64,000 nucleotides of DNA from Solwaraspora sp. WMMD406 (GCF_029626025.1 NZ_JARUBF010000001.1:1178001-1242000), one strand, 5' to 3'; shown: positions 53,967 to 62,143, counted from the first letter of the stretch. Program-made: numbers and translations. Notes: generated from the letters alone by a model not told the origin.

Positions 53967-54648
53967 CGGCTGTTGCGCTAGACGTCACCGCCGCCAGCGC
54001 CGCCGTCGGGTCGTCGGCGAAGAACCGGATCGTCCGTACGTGTGCGACACGGCCCAGCGGGCGGACCACCCGCACCGGCTCGGCCAACTCGACCACCAGG
54101 TTGGTCTGCGCGATCGCCGACACGATGAGCGTGTCACCGTCGACCCGGATGGTGCCCTGCTCGTTGTAGTTTCGCACCATCCGAACCTCGCTGACCAGCC
54201 GACGGGGCACCCGTACGTCCAGGAACGCGGCGTTGCGCACCCGGATCTCGTCGGGCCCGATCACATGCGGTCCGGTCACGGTCGCGGCGATCACGGCCAG
54301 AGCGATCAGTACGCCGTACGCGTCAACGATCAGGATCGCGTGGCGCAGCGGGTCCGGGGCGCCGATGGCCCGGAGCAGGATCTCCACCGCGACCAGCTCC
54401 ACGACCGACACCACCAGGAACATCACCATCGTCGACGCCACCGCCCCGGCATAGGGCACCGCCGTCGCCGACTCCGGTACGCCGTGGCGGCGACGGCGTA
54501 CCCACAGCCAGAGGCTGACCATGCCGGCGGCTTCGAACCCGACCAGCCGGCGCAGCACCACCCCGACCCGACGCAGCCCGCCGACCTGCTCCACCGGCGT
54601 CCCGCTACCTGCCTGGGCGACCGCCTCGCGGTCCGACCGCGCCGTCAC
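53890..54648 (-). CDS. Membrane protein of unknown function
   Basis: A 252-residue protein. A short cytoplasmic N-terminus precedes hydrophobic segments AAGMVSLWLWV, GAVASTMVMFLVVSVVELVAV and AYGVLIALAVIAATV. A soluble region (about 130-215, IGPDEIRVRNAAFLDVRVPRRLVSEVRMV) has the feel of a bacterial PH-type domain. The C-terminal ~30 residues are Ser/Gly/Pro-rich low complexity, and it is this tail that overlaps the Smr gene. A shorter functional product is thus possible. Its start overlaps the MerR stop by 4 nt, so MerR and this gene are one operon. Confidence 0.75.
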   Translation of the reverse strand: MTARSDREAVAQAGSGTPVEQVGGLRRVGVVLRRLVGFEAAGMVSLWLWVRRRRHGVPESATAVPYAGAVASTMVMFLVVSVVELVAVEILLRAIGAPDPLRHAILIVDAYGVLIALAVIAATVTGPHVIGPDEIRVRNAAFLDVRVPRRLVSEVRMVRNYNEQGTIRVDGDTLIVSAIAQTNLVVELAEPVRVVRPLGRVAHVRTIRFFADDPTAALAAVTSSATAVTSSGSGRTGGRSSSSPSPPGGRAA

Positions 54649-55409
54649 CGCTGGCTCCGCAACCGGGCGACCAGCAGCCGGAACACCTGGGCCTGGGCGG
54701 GGGAGAACTCACCGGCGATAGTGGTCAACCACTGGACCCCTGTCGCGTCGTCGGCGTTCGCGGCGATCGCCTCGGTCATCTCGATCGGCAGGAAGCCCTC
54801 CAGGTCGGCGGCGAGCGACGCCACCCGTTCGTCGGTCGGGTCGGCGTCGGCGATCTCGTCGAGCCGCCGGTAGAACTCCTGCGTACGGGCCAGCATCGCC
54901 GGCTCGGTCAACGGCTGGAACAGTGCGCTGAACTCGCTGCGGTGCTCCGGCGCGACCCGGGTGTCCAGCAGCGCCAGCATCTCCCGGTCCATCGCGGCGA
55001 ACGCGGAGCCGTCGGTCGGCAGCTGCCGCAGCACCGCCGCCATCTCCTCGGAGACCGTGGCGTCGGGGTCCAGCTCGTCGACCGACTCGCCGGCAGCGAG
55101 CAGTACGGCGAGCCGCTGCCGCTGCTCGGCGATGGCTGACTGCTGGCGGGCCAGGTCGGCGTCCAGCTCGGTGAGTACCTCGCGCAGCTCCCGCCCTCGG
55201 TCGTCGGCGAGTACGTCGCGGATCTCGTCGAGCGAGAGCCCCAGCTCACTCAACCGGCGTACCCGGGCCAGCGCGACCGCGTCGCGCAGCCGGTACTCCC
55301 GGTAGCCGTTGGAGAGTCGCTCCGGTTCGGGTAGCAGCCCGAGGTGGTGGTAGTGGCGCACGGTCCGGGTGGAGACCCCGACCAGCGCGGCAAGCTCGCC
55401 GATTCGCAT
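54645..55409 (-). CDS. MerR-family transcriptional regulator
   Basis: A 254-residue regulator. The N-terminal winged HTH is MRIGELAALVGVSTRTVRHYHHLGLLPEPERLSNGYREYR (shown as one motif, split: MRIGELAALVGVSTRTVRHY then HHLGLLPEPERLSNGYREYR). A dimerisation helix follows (about 80-115). The C-terminal ~140-residue ligand-type domain has no metal-binding Cys, so it probably senses an organic compound. It heads a two-gene operon with the membrane protein it overlaps. The ATG at 55409 lies shortly after a MerR-like promoter stretch (TTGTCG ... CTACTG). Confidence 0.9.
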   Translation of the reverse strand: MRIGELAALVGVSTRTVRHYHHLGLLPEPERLSNGYREYRLRDAVALARVRRLSELGLSLDEIRDVLADDRGRELREVLTELDADLARQQSAIAEQRQRLAVLLAAGESVDELDPDATVSEEMAAVLRQLPTDGSAFAAMDREMLALLDTRVAPEHRSEFSALFQPLTEPAMLARTQEFYRRLDEIADADPTDERVASLAADLEGFLPIEMTEAIAANADDATGVQWLTTIAGEFSPAQAQVFRLLVARLRSQR

Positions 55410-55631
55410 GCCACCAGTAGAAACGTTGCCGCTACGACAAGGTCAAGCCTCGCCCGGCGAACCTCCGGCTGGCGGTGCGCGCCATGTTATTGATCGTTGT
55501 ATGGAACGGCTGCTATCGCCCGACACCAGGGCCGGTGCGTCCAATTGAGCTTTGGGACAGAGGTAGATGTAAAGACGGACTCAAAGGCAAGAATGGACAA
55601 CCTTGACGGATCGATGTCGCCGGATTGTCGA

Positions 55632-56396
55632 CTAAGAGAAGCTATCACGAGTAGGTACAGCGAAGGTCTCACTTGTGATTTCGATCGAGGTTTGAAGTGT
55701 CTCAAGTGAGTGCTGGGTGAGGCATTGACCGTTTGTTCCGAAGTTGCACGCCGCGACCACTATCCCTGTCAGGCAGTGAACGTCGATCACACACTGTTCC
55801 GCCCACGGGCTCACCAGAGCGGACTCGACGATGTCTGCGGAACGGGGATGCCCGGATAGTCGAACAGCACGCCCGAAGGCAGTTTCTCGCTCTTCGGCGG
55901 ATTCGATCGCTAGAGCGGGCAGAACGAGTGACGGGTCGATGATCTCACGTAAGGGCTGGTTTGGAGCCTGCTGCCAAGCGGTCGGCGGTAGCTGCCGGGC
56001 GCCGGTTTCAGGGGTCGGCTTCCACTGGCGGATCGAGCCGTCAACGTAGGCCCAGCGCGTGACGCCGTCCGAGCCGTGCGCCAGTGCGACGGCACCGGAG
56101 TCATCCGGTTCCTCGTAGCGCCATCGGTCGGGCTTCTCAATCCAGGCTCGGCTGCGGACCACGGTAGGCGGCGATTGATGGACCTCCCGCCGACGAGGCA
56201 GCAAGCCGCCTAGCAAGCGGGAAGGTGTGGCTAACTGAGTCTGTGAGGCTCCGATTTGCGGCAAGACAATGTCGTTGAGGTACCGCTCGTCGTACATGCT
56301 GACGAGGCTGACGGCGAGTCTGGTGTGTCGCATGTCAGCCGTCACCATCGAGATGAGTACCGATCCGACGATCTTGGGAAACCCAGCCTCCAACAC
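55632..56396 (-). CDS. Protein of unknown function in the low-G+C island, third gene
   Basis: A ~254-residue protein starting at GTG 56396, 2 nt after the stop of the preceding gene and behind GGCAGG. The middle (RWRYEEPDDSGAVALAHG, then TRWAYVDGSIRQWKP) weakly recalls LolA/RseB-type lipoprotein-fold segments, but I cannot assign a family. No signal peptide is visible with this start; a longer frame up to 56513 would overlap the upstream gene. Codon use is clearly less G+C-biased than the flanking DNA, as for its two operon partners, which points to recent acquisition. Confidence 0.6.
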   Translation of the reverse strand: MLEAGFPKIVGSVLISMVTADMRHTRLAVSLVSMYDERYLNDIVLPQIGASQTQLATPSRLLGGLLPRRREVHQSPPTVVRSRAWIEKPDRWRYEEPDDSGAVALAHGSDGVTRWAYVDGSIRQWKPTPETGARQLPPTAWQQAPNQPLREIIDPSLVLPALAIESAEERETAFGRAVRLSGHPRSADIVESALVSPWAEQCVIDVHCLTGIVVAACNFGTNGQCLTQHSLETLQTSIEITSETFAVPTRDSFS

Positions 56397-56400
56397 ACAG

Positions 56401-57072
56401 TCACCTGCCTTCCAGACTCTCGGCGAGGAACGCCCATGACGCAGAAACCTCGGACGGGAGTGTACCATCGTGCTCACGTATATGCGCGGGTACGTACCAA
56501 GCTGCGTTGACAACGATCAAGTTGGTCGACCCGCGCCAGCCGGCGGTAATGCTCACCTTATCGTCGACGGTGTAGTCGCATCCGGTGTTGGGTATCGTCG
56601 GACCGCATGTGAGCTCGTGTCGCGTCCCATTGGGTACTCCAATCGCGGGCACTGACTCGTAGAATAGAACCCGAATTCGTACTGGCTCGACCGATGTGGC
56701 AAGGTCGATATTTATGGGTGAACCCTCAGTGACCTGAACCGGACTATCGCGCGGAATCGCCTCCAGCGTACCGCTAGTAAGTGTGCCCTCTTCAATCCAT
56801 GCCCAATAGACCAACGTGCCGGGAACGGTGGCTGATGTCGTAGAGCGTATCAGCGCTTGCGGTACACGCGGTGGTGGTTCAACAGCCGGCCGGAGATCGT
56901 CTCGAAGTGGTGTGGTCGAAGGCGGCCCATCTGCCGTTTCACCACGAACGCAACCCGTTGAAATAAGTACGATCAACCCGATGAGGACTAACATAGACAA
57001 TGAACCAGGAAGAGCCTCGGTCGAGGGGATTGCCTCCCTCGACCGAAGCGAATTTACAAAACCAGTAACCAT
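56401..57072 (-). CDS. Putative lipoprotein of unknown function in the low-G+C island, second gene
   Basis: A 223-residue protein. After a ~25-residue N-terminus comes MLVLIGLIVLISTGC, a membrane helix ending in a lipobox-like STGC. The mature part contains a Thr/Pro-rich linker and a beta-rich domain with two Cys (HELTCGPTIPNTGCDYTVDD) that could form a disulphide. The ATG at 57072 overlaps the stop of the upstream gene as TAATG, which supports this start and translational coupling; an internal ATG at 56994 would leave only the lipoprotein signal. Confidence 0.65.
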   Translation of the reverse strand: MVTGFVNSLRSREAIPSTEALPGSLSMLVLIGLIVLISTGCVRGETADGPPSTTPLRDDLRPAVEPPPRVPQALIRSTTSATVPGTLVYWAWIEEGTLTSGTLEAIPRDSPVQVTEGSPINIDLATSVEPVRIRVLFYESVPAIGVPNGTRHELTCGPTIPNTGCDYTVDDKVSITAGWRGSTNLIVVNAAWYVPAHIREHDGTLPSEVSASWAFLAESLEGR

Positions 57073-57596
57073 TAGCAGGTGATGCCATTAACCTGATTTG
57101 ACGTATTGCTATAGTATGTTCCACTGCTTTCAACGCTCTCGTGGTAAGAGCTTCCGAGCCAGTCGTGAACATCGCCTGCGCAATACGGGGATCCGGCGTT
57201 CTTTTGAATATAGCCGCTGTTGGGGTTGGTTTGAAGGCCGCTGCTGCCACGCAACTCCCAGCCATACCAGCGAGAGCGGTAGAGGTTGATCGAGATCTTG
57301 ACTGCGGCGACATTGTAATTGCACTTGGTGTACCCGACAACGTTGATCGTCCCGGGCACGTGGCTCGATCGGTGTGGATTGTGCGTTTTCCCCGCGCATC
57401 CGGCGGGACTAAGGGACGTTGCCGACAATTCGCCTTCCGCGTTCAACTGCAGCAGGCTGCTATTTGGGCCTGATGCGTCAGGAGTCGGGCTGGTCTGCTT
57501 GGCCGACGCAGGGCTTGAGGACAGGATTAGCGCTGCGACTGTCATGGTGGCAACAATTACTGTTTTCCAGCCCGCACGTCCTTGGTGTCGATCCAT
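57072..57596 (-). CDS. Small secreted Cys-containing protein, first gene of the low-G+C island
   Basis: A 174-residue exported protein: signal peptide (WKTVIVATMTVAALILSSSPASA), then a Ser/Pro/Asn-rich spacer. A domain with four Cys follows (PAGCAGKTHNPHRSSH, VVGYTKCNYNVAAVKI, AGSPYCAGDVHDW and a terminal NGITC). The YTKCNYNVAAVKISINLYRS and RSRWYGWELRGSSG pattern resembles small secreted actinomycete proteins of unknown role. ATG at 57596 (MDRHQGR) with GGAGAC upstream is preferred to an upstream ATG at 57623. Just upstream lie two 21-bp direct repeats, a possible operator. Confidence 0.72.
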   Translation of the reverse strand: MDRHQGRAGWKTVIVATMTVAALILSSSPASAKQTSPTPDASGPNSSLLQLNAEGELSATSLSPAGCAGKTHNPHRSSHVPGTINVVGYTKCNYNVAAVKISINLYRSRWYGWELRGSSGLQTNPNSGYIQKNAGSPYCAGDVHDWLGSSYHESVESSGTYYSNTSNQVNGITC

Positions 57597-57992
57597 TAAT
57601 GCTGTCTCCAATCGAAACACCACTGAAACAATTCGCCGCTCTGGGTCAACAATTCGCTGCTCTGGGTCGCCGGCAGAATGCCAGAATAAAAGATCAATTT
57701 AGATCAGTCAACTTGTCGAGCACCTGATCGCTGTTGTCTCATTCTTTGAGAACAGCAGGTGGTGGGCTTGGTGAGTTGATCACTCAGCGCGATGTGCGGC
57801 TTGACAACCCTCACTGTTCGGATAGTCGATCCGAACTGTACGCCCGCTGTCGTCGATGCCGGCGGCCCAGGCGCAGATGCCGCTGTACGGGCTGCTTGTG
57901 CTACGCGGGAGCGGGTACCGTCGGACGTGGCGGCGCGCCGGGAGGTAGAGGCCCCGTCCGCGCCGCCGCCCAGCCTCTACCTGGGAGACATC
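57597..57992. other. 396-nt divergent intergenic region
   Basis: Between the secreted-protein gene (-) and the XRE regulator gene (+). It carries the 21-bp repeats near the left end and no convincing gene; a frame running from 57792 into the regulator lacks homology before 57993. Confidence 0.6.
57627..57668. repeat. 21-bp direct repeat, two copies, possible operator
   Basis: Copies at 57627-57647 and 57648-57668 differ by one base (AACAATTCGCYGCTCTGGGT core). They lie 31-72 bp before the start of the secreted-protein gene and exactly two DNA turns apart, a plausible binding site for a regulator such as the divergent XRE protein. Confidence 0.75.
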
Positions 57993-59186
57993 ATGGATAC
58001 GTTTGGATCGCGCCTGAGGGCGTACCGCGAACGTAGCGGCAAGACCCGAGCTGTGCTCGGCGGCCTGGTCGGCCGTAGCGCTGAATGGGTCAAGGCGGTC
58101 GAATCGGGCAGACTGCTCGTCCCCCGTCTGCCGATGCTGCTGCGGTTGGCAGAAGTTCTGGACATCGATGATCTGTCGACGTTGACCGGAGAGCAGTCGC
58201 TTCCGGTCGCCTCGGTTACTCGCTCCGGCCATCCCGCTGTCGACAGCGTTGCCACTGCTGTGCAGCGCACCACCCTGCCAGCTGGCGATCCCTTGGCGGC
58301 CGCAGAACTGCGTGCCCGCGTCGATCATGCGTGGGCGGCCTGGCACCACGCGAGTGCGGAGCGGACTGCGGTCGCCGCGTTGCTCCCAGGACTGCTGACC
58401 GATGCGCGCATCGCGGCTCGTCGGCTGGACGGCGTCGATCGCAGACAGGCCGCTGCCGAGCTTGCTCGTGTTTACCACCTGGTGCAGCTGTACGCGGCAC
58501 ACCAGCCGCAGTCCCAGTTGGTCTGGCTGGCGGCCGACCGGGCGATGCTCGCTGCGCAGGACGCTGACGATCCTGGCGCGATCGCCGCTGCCGCCTGGTA
58601 CTACGCCCATGTGTACCGCTCCGATGGCGAGCCCGACGCGGCGGAGCAGGTGCTGGTTGACGCGCTCGCGCTACAAGGCGGCGGTGACGGTGGCGACGTT
58701 GAGCAGCTTGCCCGATGGGGGCAGCTGCAACTTGGGCTGGCACTGGGACATGCCCGCGCCGGTCGCGCGGGGCAGGCCTGGCGATACTGGGACTCGGCGG
58801 ATGCGGCCGCGCGCCGACTCGGTCCCGGCTACGTACATCCGTGGTTGATGTTCGGGTCCGTGGTCGTCGATGCGTTCGGGGTGACCCTTGGCATCGATCT
58901 CGTGCGTCCGGGGGACGCGGTGCGGCGGGCGGCGGCGGTCGATTACTCGGCACTTCCGTCCCGGACCCGGCGGGCCGGTGGCCTGATCGACGCCGCGCGG
59001 GCTCACCTGATGCGACGGGACGAGGTTGCGGTGGTCCACCTGCTCGGACGGGCGCTACGCGAGTCGGTGGAGACCGTCCGGCATCAGCCGTACGCCCGTG
59101 GCATGGCGATGGAGCTTGCCGGGCGTACCGGCGTGGTGGGCGAGGATGCCCGGGAGTTGGCGTTGGCAATGGGTATCGACTGGTAG
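57993..59186 (+). CDS. XRE-family HTH regulator with TPR-like C-terminal region (first paralogue)
   Basis: A 397-residue protein. The N-terminal XRE helix-turn-helix (about 5-60) is FGSRLRAYRERSGKTRAVLG with VGRSAEWVKAVESGRLLVP. A long helical region of TPR-like repeats follows (about 100-397; AELARVYHLVQLYAAHQPQS, DARELALAMGIDW at the end). This type is common in Streptomyces and Micromonospora and often senses peptides or controls development or antibiotic genes. ATG at 57993 with GGGAGA upstream is chosen; the longer frame from 57792 is not conserved. It is divergent from the low-G+C island operon, which it could control. Confidence 0.82.
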   Translation: MDTFGSRLRAYRERSGKTRAVLGGLVGRSAEWVKAVESGRLLVPRLPMLLRLAEVLDIDDLSTLTGEQSLPVASVTRSGHPAVDSVATAVQRTTLPAGDPLAAAELRARVDHAWAAWHHASAERTAVAALLPGLLTDARIAARRLDGVDRRQAAAELARVYHLVQLYAAHQPQSQLVWLAADRAMLAAQDADDPGAIAAAAWYYAHVYRSDGEPDAAEQVLVDALALQGGGDGGDVEQLARWGQLQLGLALGHARAGRAGQAWRYWDSADAAARRLGPGYVHPWLMFGSVVVDAFGVTLGIDLVRPGDAVRRAAAVDYSALPSRTRRAGGLIDAARAHLMRRDEVAVVHLLGRALRESVETVRHQPYARGMAMELAGRTGVVGEDARELALAMGIDW

Positions 59187-59314
59187 CTGTACCCCTGGTA
59201 CAGGTTGTCCCTCTCCGATTCGTAACCGCTCGTAGCGTTCTGGACACGGCCCCGTCGTCGTAATGCGGTTCAGGCTGCGGCGGCGGGTGCCAGGGCGGCG
59301 GCCTCGGGGTTGAC

Positions 59315-59548
59315 GTGGAGAGCCACCTCGGGGTCGCCGCCCTTCCAACTCTCACCGTCGAGGGGGGCCGTGTCGTGCTCGGAAAGTGGTTTCAGCGTGC
59401 GGACGTACCGGTGGATGTGGTGTTTCCGGTGCCGGGTCGGCGGCGGTACGCCGACCGTACGGTGCCGCCTGCGGATCGGCGGCCGGCGACCCGGACCGAT
59501 CGCGCGCAGCGGCGGGGCGGTAACGCCGGCCGGCACTACCTGCGGTGA
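59315..59548 (+). CDS. Small hypothetical protein
   Basis: A 77-residue frame starting GTG at 59315 with a basic C-terminal half (PGRRRYADRTVPPADRRPA, RRGGNAGRHYLR). No domain is recognised. Its stop overlaps the GTG of the next small gene by 4 nt, the main argument that it is real. An antisense frame on the - strand covers the same bases with similar codon bias, so the strand call is not certain. Confidence 0.45.
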   Translation: MESHLGVAALPTLTVEGGRVVLGKWFQRADVPVDVVFPVPGRRRYADRTVPPADRRPATRTDRAQRRGGNAGRHYLR

Positions 59549-59814
59549 GGAAGCCCAGCCCAGAGGGCGGGGAGCCGGTGCACGAGCCGATACGGCCGTC
59601 ATGGTGGTGTGCGGTGTGTCCGGACGGTACGCCGTGGCCATGTCCGCCGGGTCGGACGCAGCTGGCGGAGGCGTACGTGGACGAGCCGGTGGCGCTGTCG
59701 GTCGACGTTGGTGAGCTGCTGACGGTGGCCGCCGAGGAAGCCGGCATCAGCGACCCGGCCGAGTTGCATGAGCGCTTCGTCTCTTGGACCTGGATCGGAG
59801 TCGACCGGCCGTGA
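59545..59814 (+). CDS. Small Cys/Trp-containing protein of an XRE-linked family
   Basis: An 89-residue acidic protein with RPSWWCAVCPDGTPWPCPPGR (a short Cys-x2-Cys ... Cys cluster, each part within 20 residues) near residue 19 and a helical remainder (LSVDVGELLTVAAEEAGIS). Similar small proteins commonly precede XRE/TPR regulators in Micromonospora-type genomes and are sometimes labelled flavin reductase without support. GTG at 59545 and a stop overlapping the regulator GTG (59811) place it in a three-gene coupled unit. Function is unknown. Confidence 0.65.
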   Translation: MRKPSPEGGEPVHEPIRPSWWCAVCPDGTPWPCPPGRTQLAEAYVDEPVALSVDVGELLTVAAEEAGISDPAELHERFVSWTWIGVDRP

Positions 59815-61043
59815 CCGTGGCGATCGGACGTCGGGTCGCGCAGTGGCGGGTACGCCGACGGATGACTCAGCAGGTGTTCGCCGATCGGATCGGCCGGTCG
59901 AAGAGCTGGGTCGACAAGGTCGAACGCGGCGTCCGCACCCTCGACAAGTTCTCGCTCATCCAGCAGATCGCCGACGTGCTGCGGGTCGACCCGACCGAAC
60001 TGCTCGGCAACGACGGCCAGCAGCGACCCGGCACCGCGCCGGGCGACGCGACGGCCGGTGTGGACGCGGTCCGGGTGGCACTGGCCAGCTACGACGTGTT
60101 CACCAGCGCACCCGACAGCGTGGTGCGGAACCTGTCGGGGGAGGTATCCCGGCGGGTGGAGCATGCCTGGGCGATGTACCGGCACGGGGACTATCCTCGG
60201 CTGCTGCGGGCGGTGCCGGAGTTGTTGGACGCCGCTCGGCAGCTCCACGGGCAACGGCCCGAGCACGGAACGGCGCTGCTGGTGCAGGCGTACCGGGTGA
60301 CAGCGCTCGTGCTGGTCAAGGTCGGTGAGGCGGAGCTGGCCTGGTTGGCCGCCGACCGGGCCCTCGCCGCAGCCGGCGGTGACCGGTTGCTGGCAGCGTC
60401 GGCGGTGGTGCCGCTCGGGCAGGCGTTACGCGGCCTGGGCCAGCACCGGCTGGCGATGGCGGTGACGATCACCGCCGCCGACCGGGTCGCCGCGTTGACT
60501 GAAGGGGCCGCGTCGAGAGAAGGAGCCGCAGGGACGGAGCACCGGTCGGTGTACGGGGCGTTGCTGCTGCAGGCCGGGTTGGCCGCTGCGGGTTGCGGCG
60601 ACAACGCTGCTGCCGGCGAACTGCTCACGCGGGCTGCCGACGTCGCCGGGCAGGTCGGCGACGGGCGGATCGGCGACGGGCAGGACTACCGCGCCTCGGG
60701 TTTCGGGCCGGCGGCGGTGGAGTTGGCGCGGGTGGTGGCCGCCGCCCATCTCGGTGACGCCCGCCAGGCCGTACGCCGGCACGAGACAGCCGCCAGCCGA
60801 CAGCTCTGGCAGGGACTGCCGGCCGAGCACCGAGCGGCGTACCTGGTGGACGCCGCTCGGGCGCACCTCGACACCGGTGACCCGACCGGGGCGGGGCGGT
60901 GGCTCGTCGAAGCCGACCGCGTCGCACCGGCTGAGATCCGCTGCCGGCCTTCCGCCCGTACCGTCGTGGCTGAGGTCGCCCGGTGCGGGCCGCAGGTCGC
61001 CGGCGTCGCCCGCCTGGCGACGGCGCTCGGGCTGATCCGCTGA
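59811..61043 (+). CDS. XRE-family HTH regulator with TPR-like C-terminal region (second paralogue)
   Basis: A 410-residue regulator like the one at 57993. The HTH (about 1-65) reads GRRVAQWRVRRRMTQQVFADRIG followed by RSKSWVDKVERGVRTLD (one motif given in two parts). The helical TPR-like region (about 110-410) includes LVQAYRVTALVLVKVGEAEL and RAAYLVDAARAHLDTGDPTG. The start at 59811 is a GTG overlapping the preceding stop; an upstream TTG at 59784 is possible. Two such paralogues ~0.6 kb apart suggest a local duplication. Targets unknown; a large perfect palindrome lies 30 bp after its end. Confidence 0.82.
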   Translation: MTVAIGRRVAQWRVRRRMTQQVFADRIGRSKSWVDKVERGVRTLDKFSLIQQIADVLRVDPTELLGNDGQQRPGTAPGDATAGVDAVRVALASYDVFTSAPDSVVRNLSGEVSRRVEHAWAMYRHGDYPRLLRAVPELLDAARQLHGQRPEHGTALLVQAYRVTALVLVKVGEAELAWLAADRALAAAGGDRLLAASAVVPLGQALRGLGQHRLAMAVTITAADRVAALTEGAASREGAAGTEHRSVYGALLLQAGLAAAGCGDNAAAGELLTRAADVAGQVGDGRIGDGQDYRASGFGPAAVELARVVAAAHLGDARQAVRRHETAASRQLWQGLPAEHRAAYLVDAARAHLDTGDPTGAGRWLVEADRVAPAEIRCRPSARTVVAEVARCGPQVAGVARLATALGLIR

Positions 61044-61073
61044 CGTCCCCCGGACCGGTATTGCGTTCTGGCC

Positions 61074-61111
61074 TGATCCCGCTGGGGGATCATGATCCCC
61101 CAGCGGGATCA
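61074..61111. repeat. 38-bp perfect palindrome
   Basis: The half-site TGATCCCGCTGGGGGATCA is followed at once by its exact reverse complement, with no loop base. It lies between the XRE regulator and rsmI, about 30 bp upstream of the rsmI promoter box. As RNA it would form a long hairpin that could terminate the upstream transcript. As DNA it has the symmetry of an operator for a dimer or tetramer. Confidence 0.95.
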
Positions 61112-61141
61112 CGGCTGAAAAGACATTGGCCTCCCGGCGGC

Positions 61142-61153
61142 TACCATCGCCGG
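61142..61153 (+). promoter_or_regulatory. Probable -10 box of a leaderless transcript
   Basis: TACCAT at 61142-61147 is 6 nt before the GTG of rsmI and no Shine-Dalgarno is present. Confidence 0.55.
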
Positions 61154-62068
61154 GTGAGTGAGGCGCAGCGGGGGAGCGACCACGGCGGGCAGCAGGGCGG
61201 CGACCAGGGCGAGCAGCGGCGCGGCACGTTGTCGGTGGTGCCGACGCCGATCGGCAACCCGCGCGACATCACGCTGCGGGCGTTGGACGTGCTGCGGACC
61301 GCCGGGCTGGTCGCCGCCGAGGACACCCGGCGGGCGCGCCGGCTGCTCGACGCGCACGACATCGACGTCCGGGTCGTCAGCTGCTACGACCACAACGAGC
61401 AGGCCCGCACCAAGGAGTTGGTCGCCGCGCTGAACGCCGGCACCGACGTGGCGTTGATCTCCGACGCCGGGACGCCGCTGGTCAACGACCCCGGCTACCT
61501 GGTGGTCGGGGCGGCGCTCGCCGAAGGGCTACGGGTCGACCCGCTACCCGGTGCCAGCGCCGCGGTGAGCGCGCTGGTCGGCTCCGGGCTGCCGGCCAAC
61601 CGATTCCTGTACGTCGGGTTCCTGCCCCGCAAGTCGGCCGCCCGCCGGACCGCGTTGACCGAGATCGCCCCGGTGGCCGCCACGTTGATCTTCTTCGAGG
61701 CGCCGCACCGGGTGGTGGAGATGCTGGCCGACGTGCGCGAGGTGCTCGGCGACCGGTCGGCGGCGCTGGTGCGCAACCTGACCAAGTCGTACGAGGAGTG
61801 GCTGCGTGGCCCGCTGTCGCAGGTGTACGCCGACCTGGCGGCCCGCGACGACGTCAAGGGCGAGGTGACCGTGGTGGTGGACGGTGCCCGGCGGCGCGAG
61901 TCGGCCGGTGGCGGGGTGGGGGCAGGGGGGCTCGATCCGGACCGGGTGATCGAGTTGTTGCTCGGTGCCGGGCTGGACACCCGTACGGTGCGGTCGCTGG
62001 CGGGGGAGCTGACCGGTCTGCACCGCAACGAGGTCTACGACCGGGTATCGGCGCTGCGTCTGCGGTGA
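61154..62068 (+). CDS. rsmI: 16S rRNA (cytidine1402-2'-O)-methyltransferase RsmI
   Basis: A 304-residue SAM-dependent tetrapyrrole-methylase-fold enzyme that 2'-O-methylates C1402 of 16S rRNA. Characteristic segments are TLSVVPTPIGNPRDITLRAL, VAAEDTRRARRLL, VALISDAGTPLVNDPGYLVV, PLPGASAAVSALVGSGLP, FFEAPHRVVEML and RNLTKSYEEWLRGPL. A ~30-residue Gly/Gln/Arg-rich N-terminus precedes the domain. GTG at 61154 follows a TACCAT box by 6 nt, so it is probably translated from a leaderless mRNA. Confidence 0.96.
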   Translation: MSEAQRGSDHGGQQGGDQGEQRRGTLSVVPTPIGNPRDITLRALDVLRTAGLVAAEDTRRARRLLDAHDIDVRVVSCYDHNEQARTKELVAALNAGTDVALISDAGTPLVNDPGYLVVGAALAEGLRVDPLPGASAAVSALVGSGLPANRFLYVGFLPRKSAARRTALTEIAPVAATLIFFEAPHRVVEMLADVREVLGDRSAALVRNLTKSYEEWLRGPLSQVYADLAARDDVKGEVTVVVDGARRRESAGGGVGAGGLDPDRVIELLLGAGLDTRTVRSLAGELTGLHRNEVYDRVSALRLR

Positions 62069-62129
62069 AGGGCCGGCATTGATCTATTGACATGCCCGTA
62101 ACACGCTGCGAATATTCGAGTATCGCGGG

Positions 62130-62143
62130 TGGGAGCGCTCCCA
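62130..62143 (+). promoter_or_regulatory. Exact CebR/CelR operator upstream of the GH9 cellulase
   Basis: TGGGAGCGCTCCCA is an exact match to the 14-bp palindrome bound by CebR of Streptomyces and CelR of Thermobifida. It lies 80 nt before the GH9 start, close to a TATTCG/TATCGC region that may be the promoter. Binding of the repressor is relieved by cellobiose or related oligosaccharides in the known systems. Confidence 0.9.

Noticed and set aside
55487-55709. Two opposite ~70-codon frames downstream of the low-G+C operon
   Set aside because: They overlap each other almost completely, and neither has a ribosome-binding site or similarity; they arise because stop codons are sparse by chance here.
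59270-59641. - strand frame ending in an Ala-rich tail, considered as a RiPP precursor
   Set aside because: No plausible start codon near the conserved-looking part, no modification enzyme nearby, and it is antisense to two coupled small genes.
59352-60266. 304-codon - strand frame
   Set aside because: Antisense to the XRE regulator and the small Cys protein; no domain recognised.
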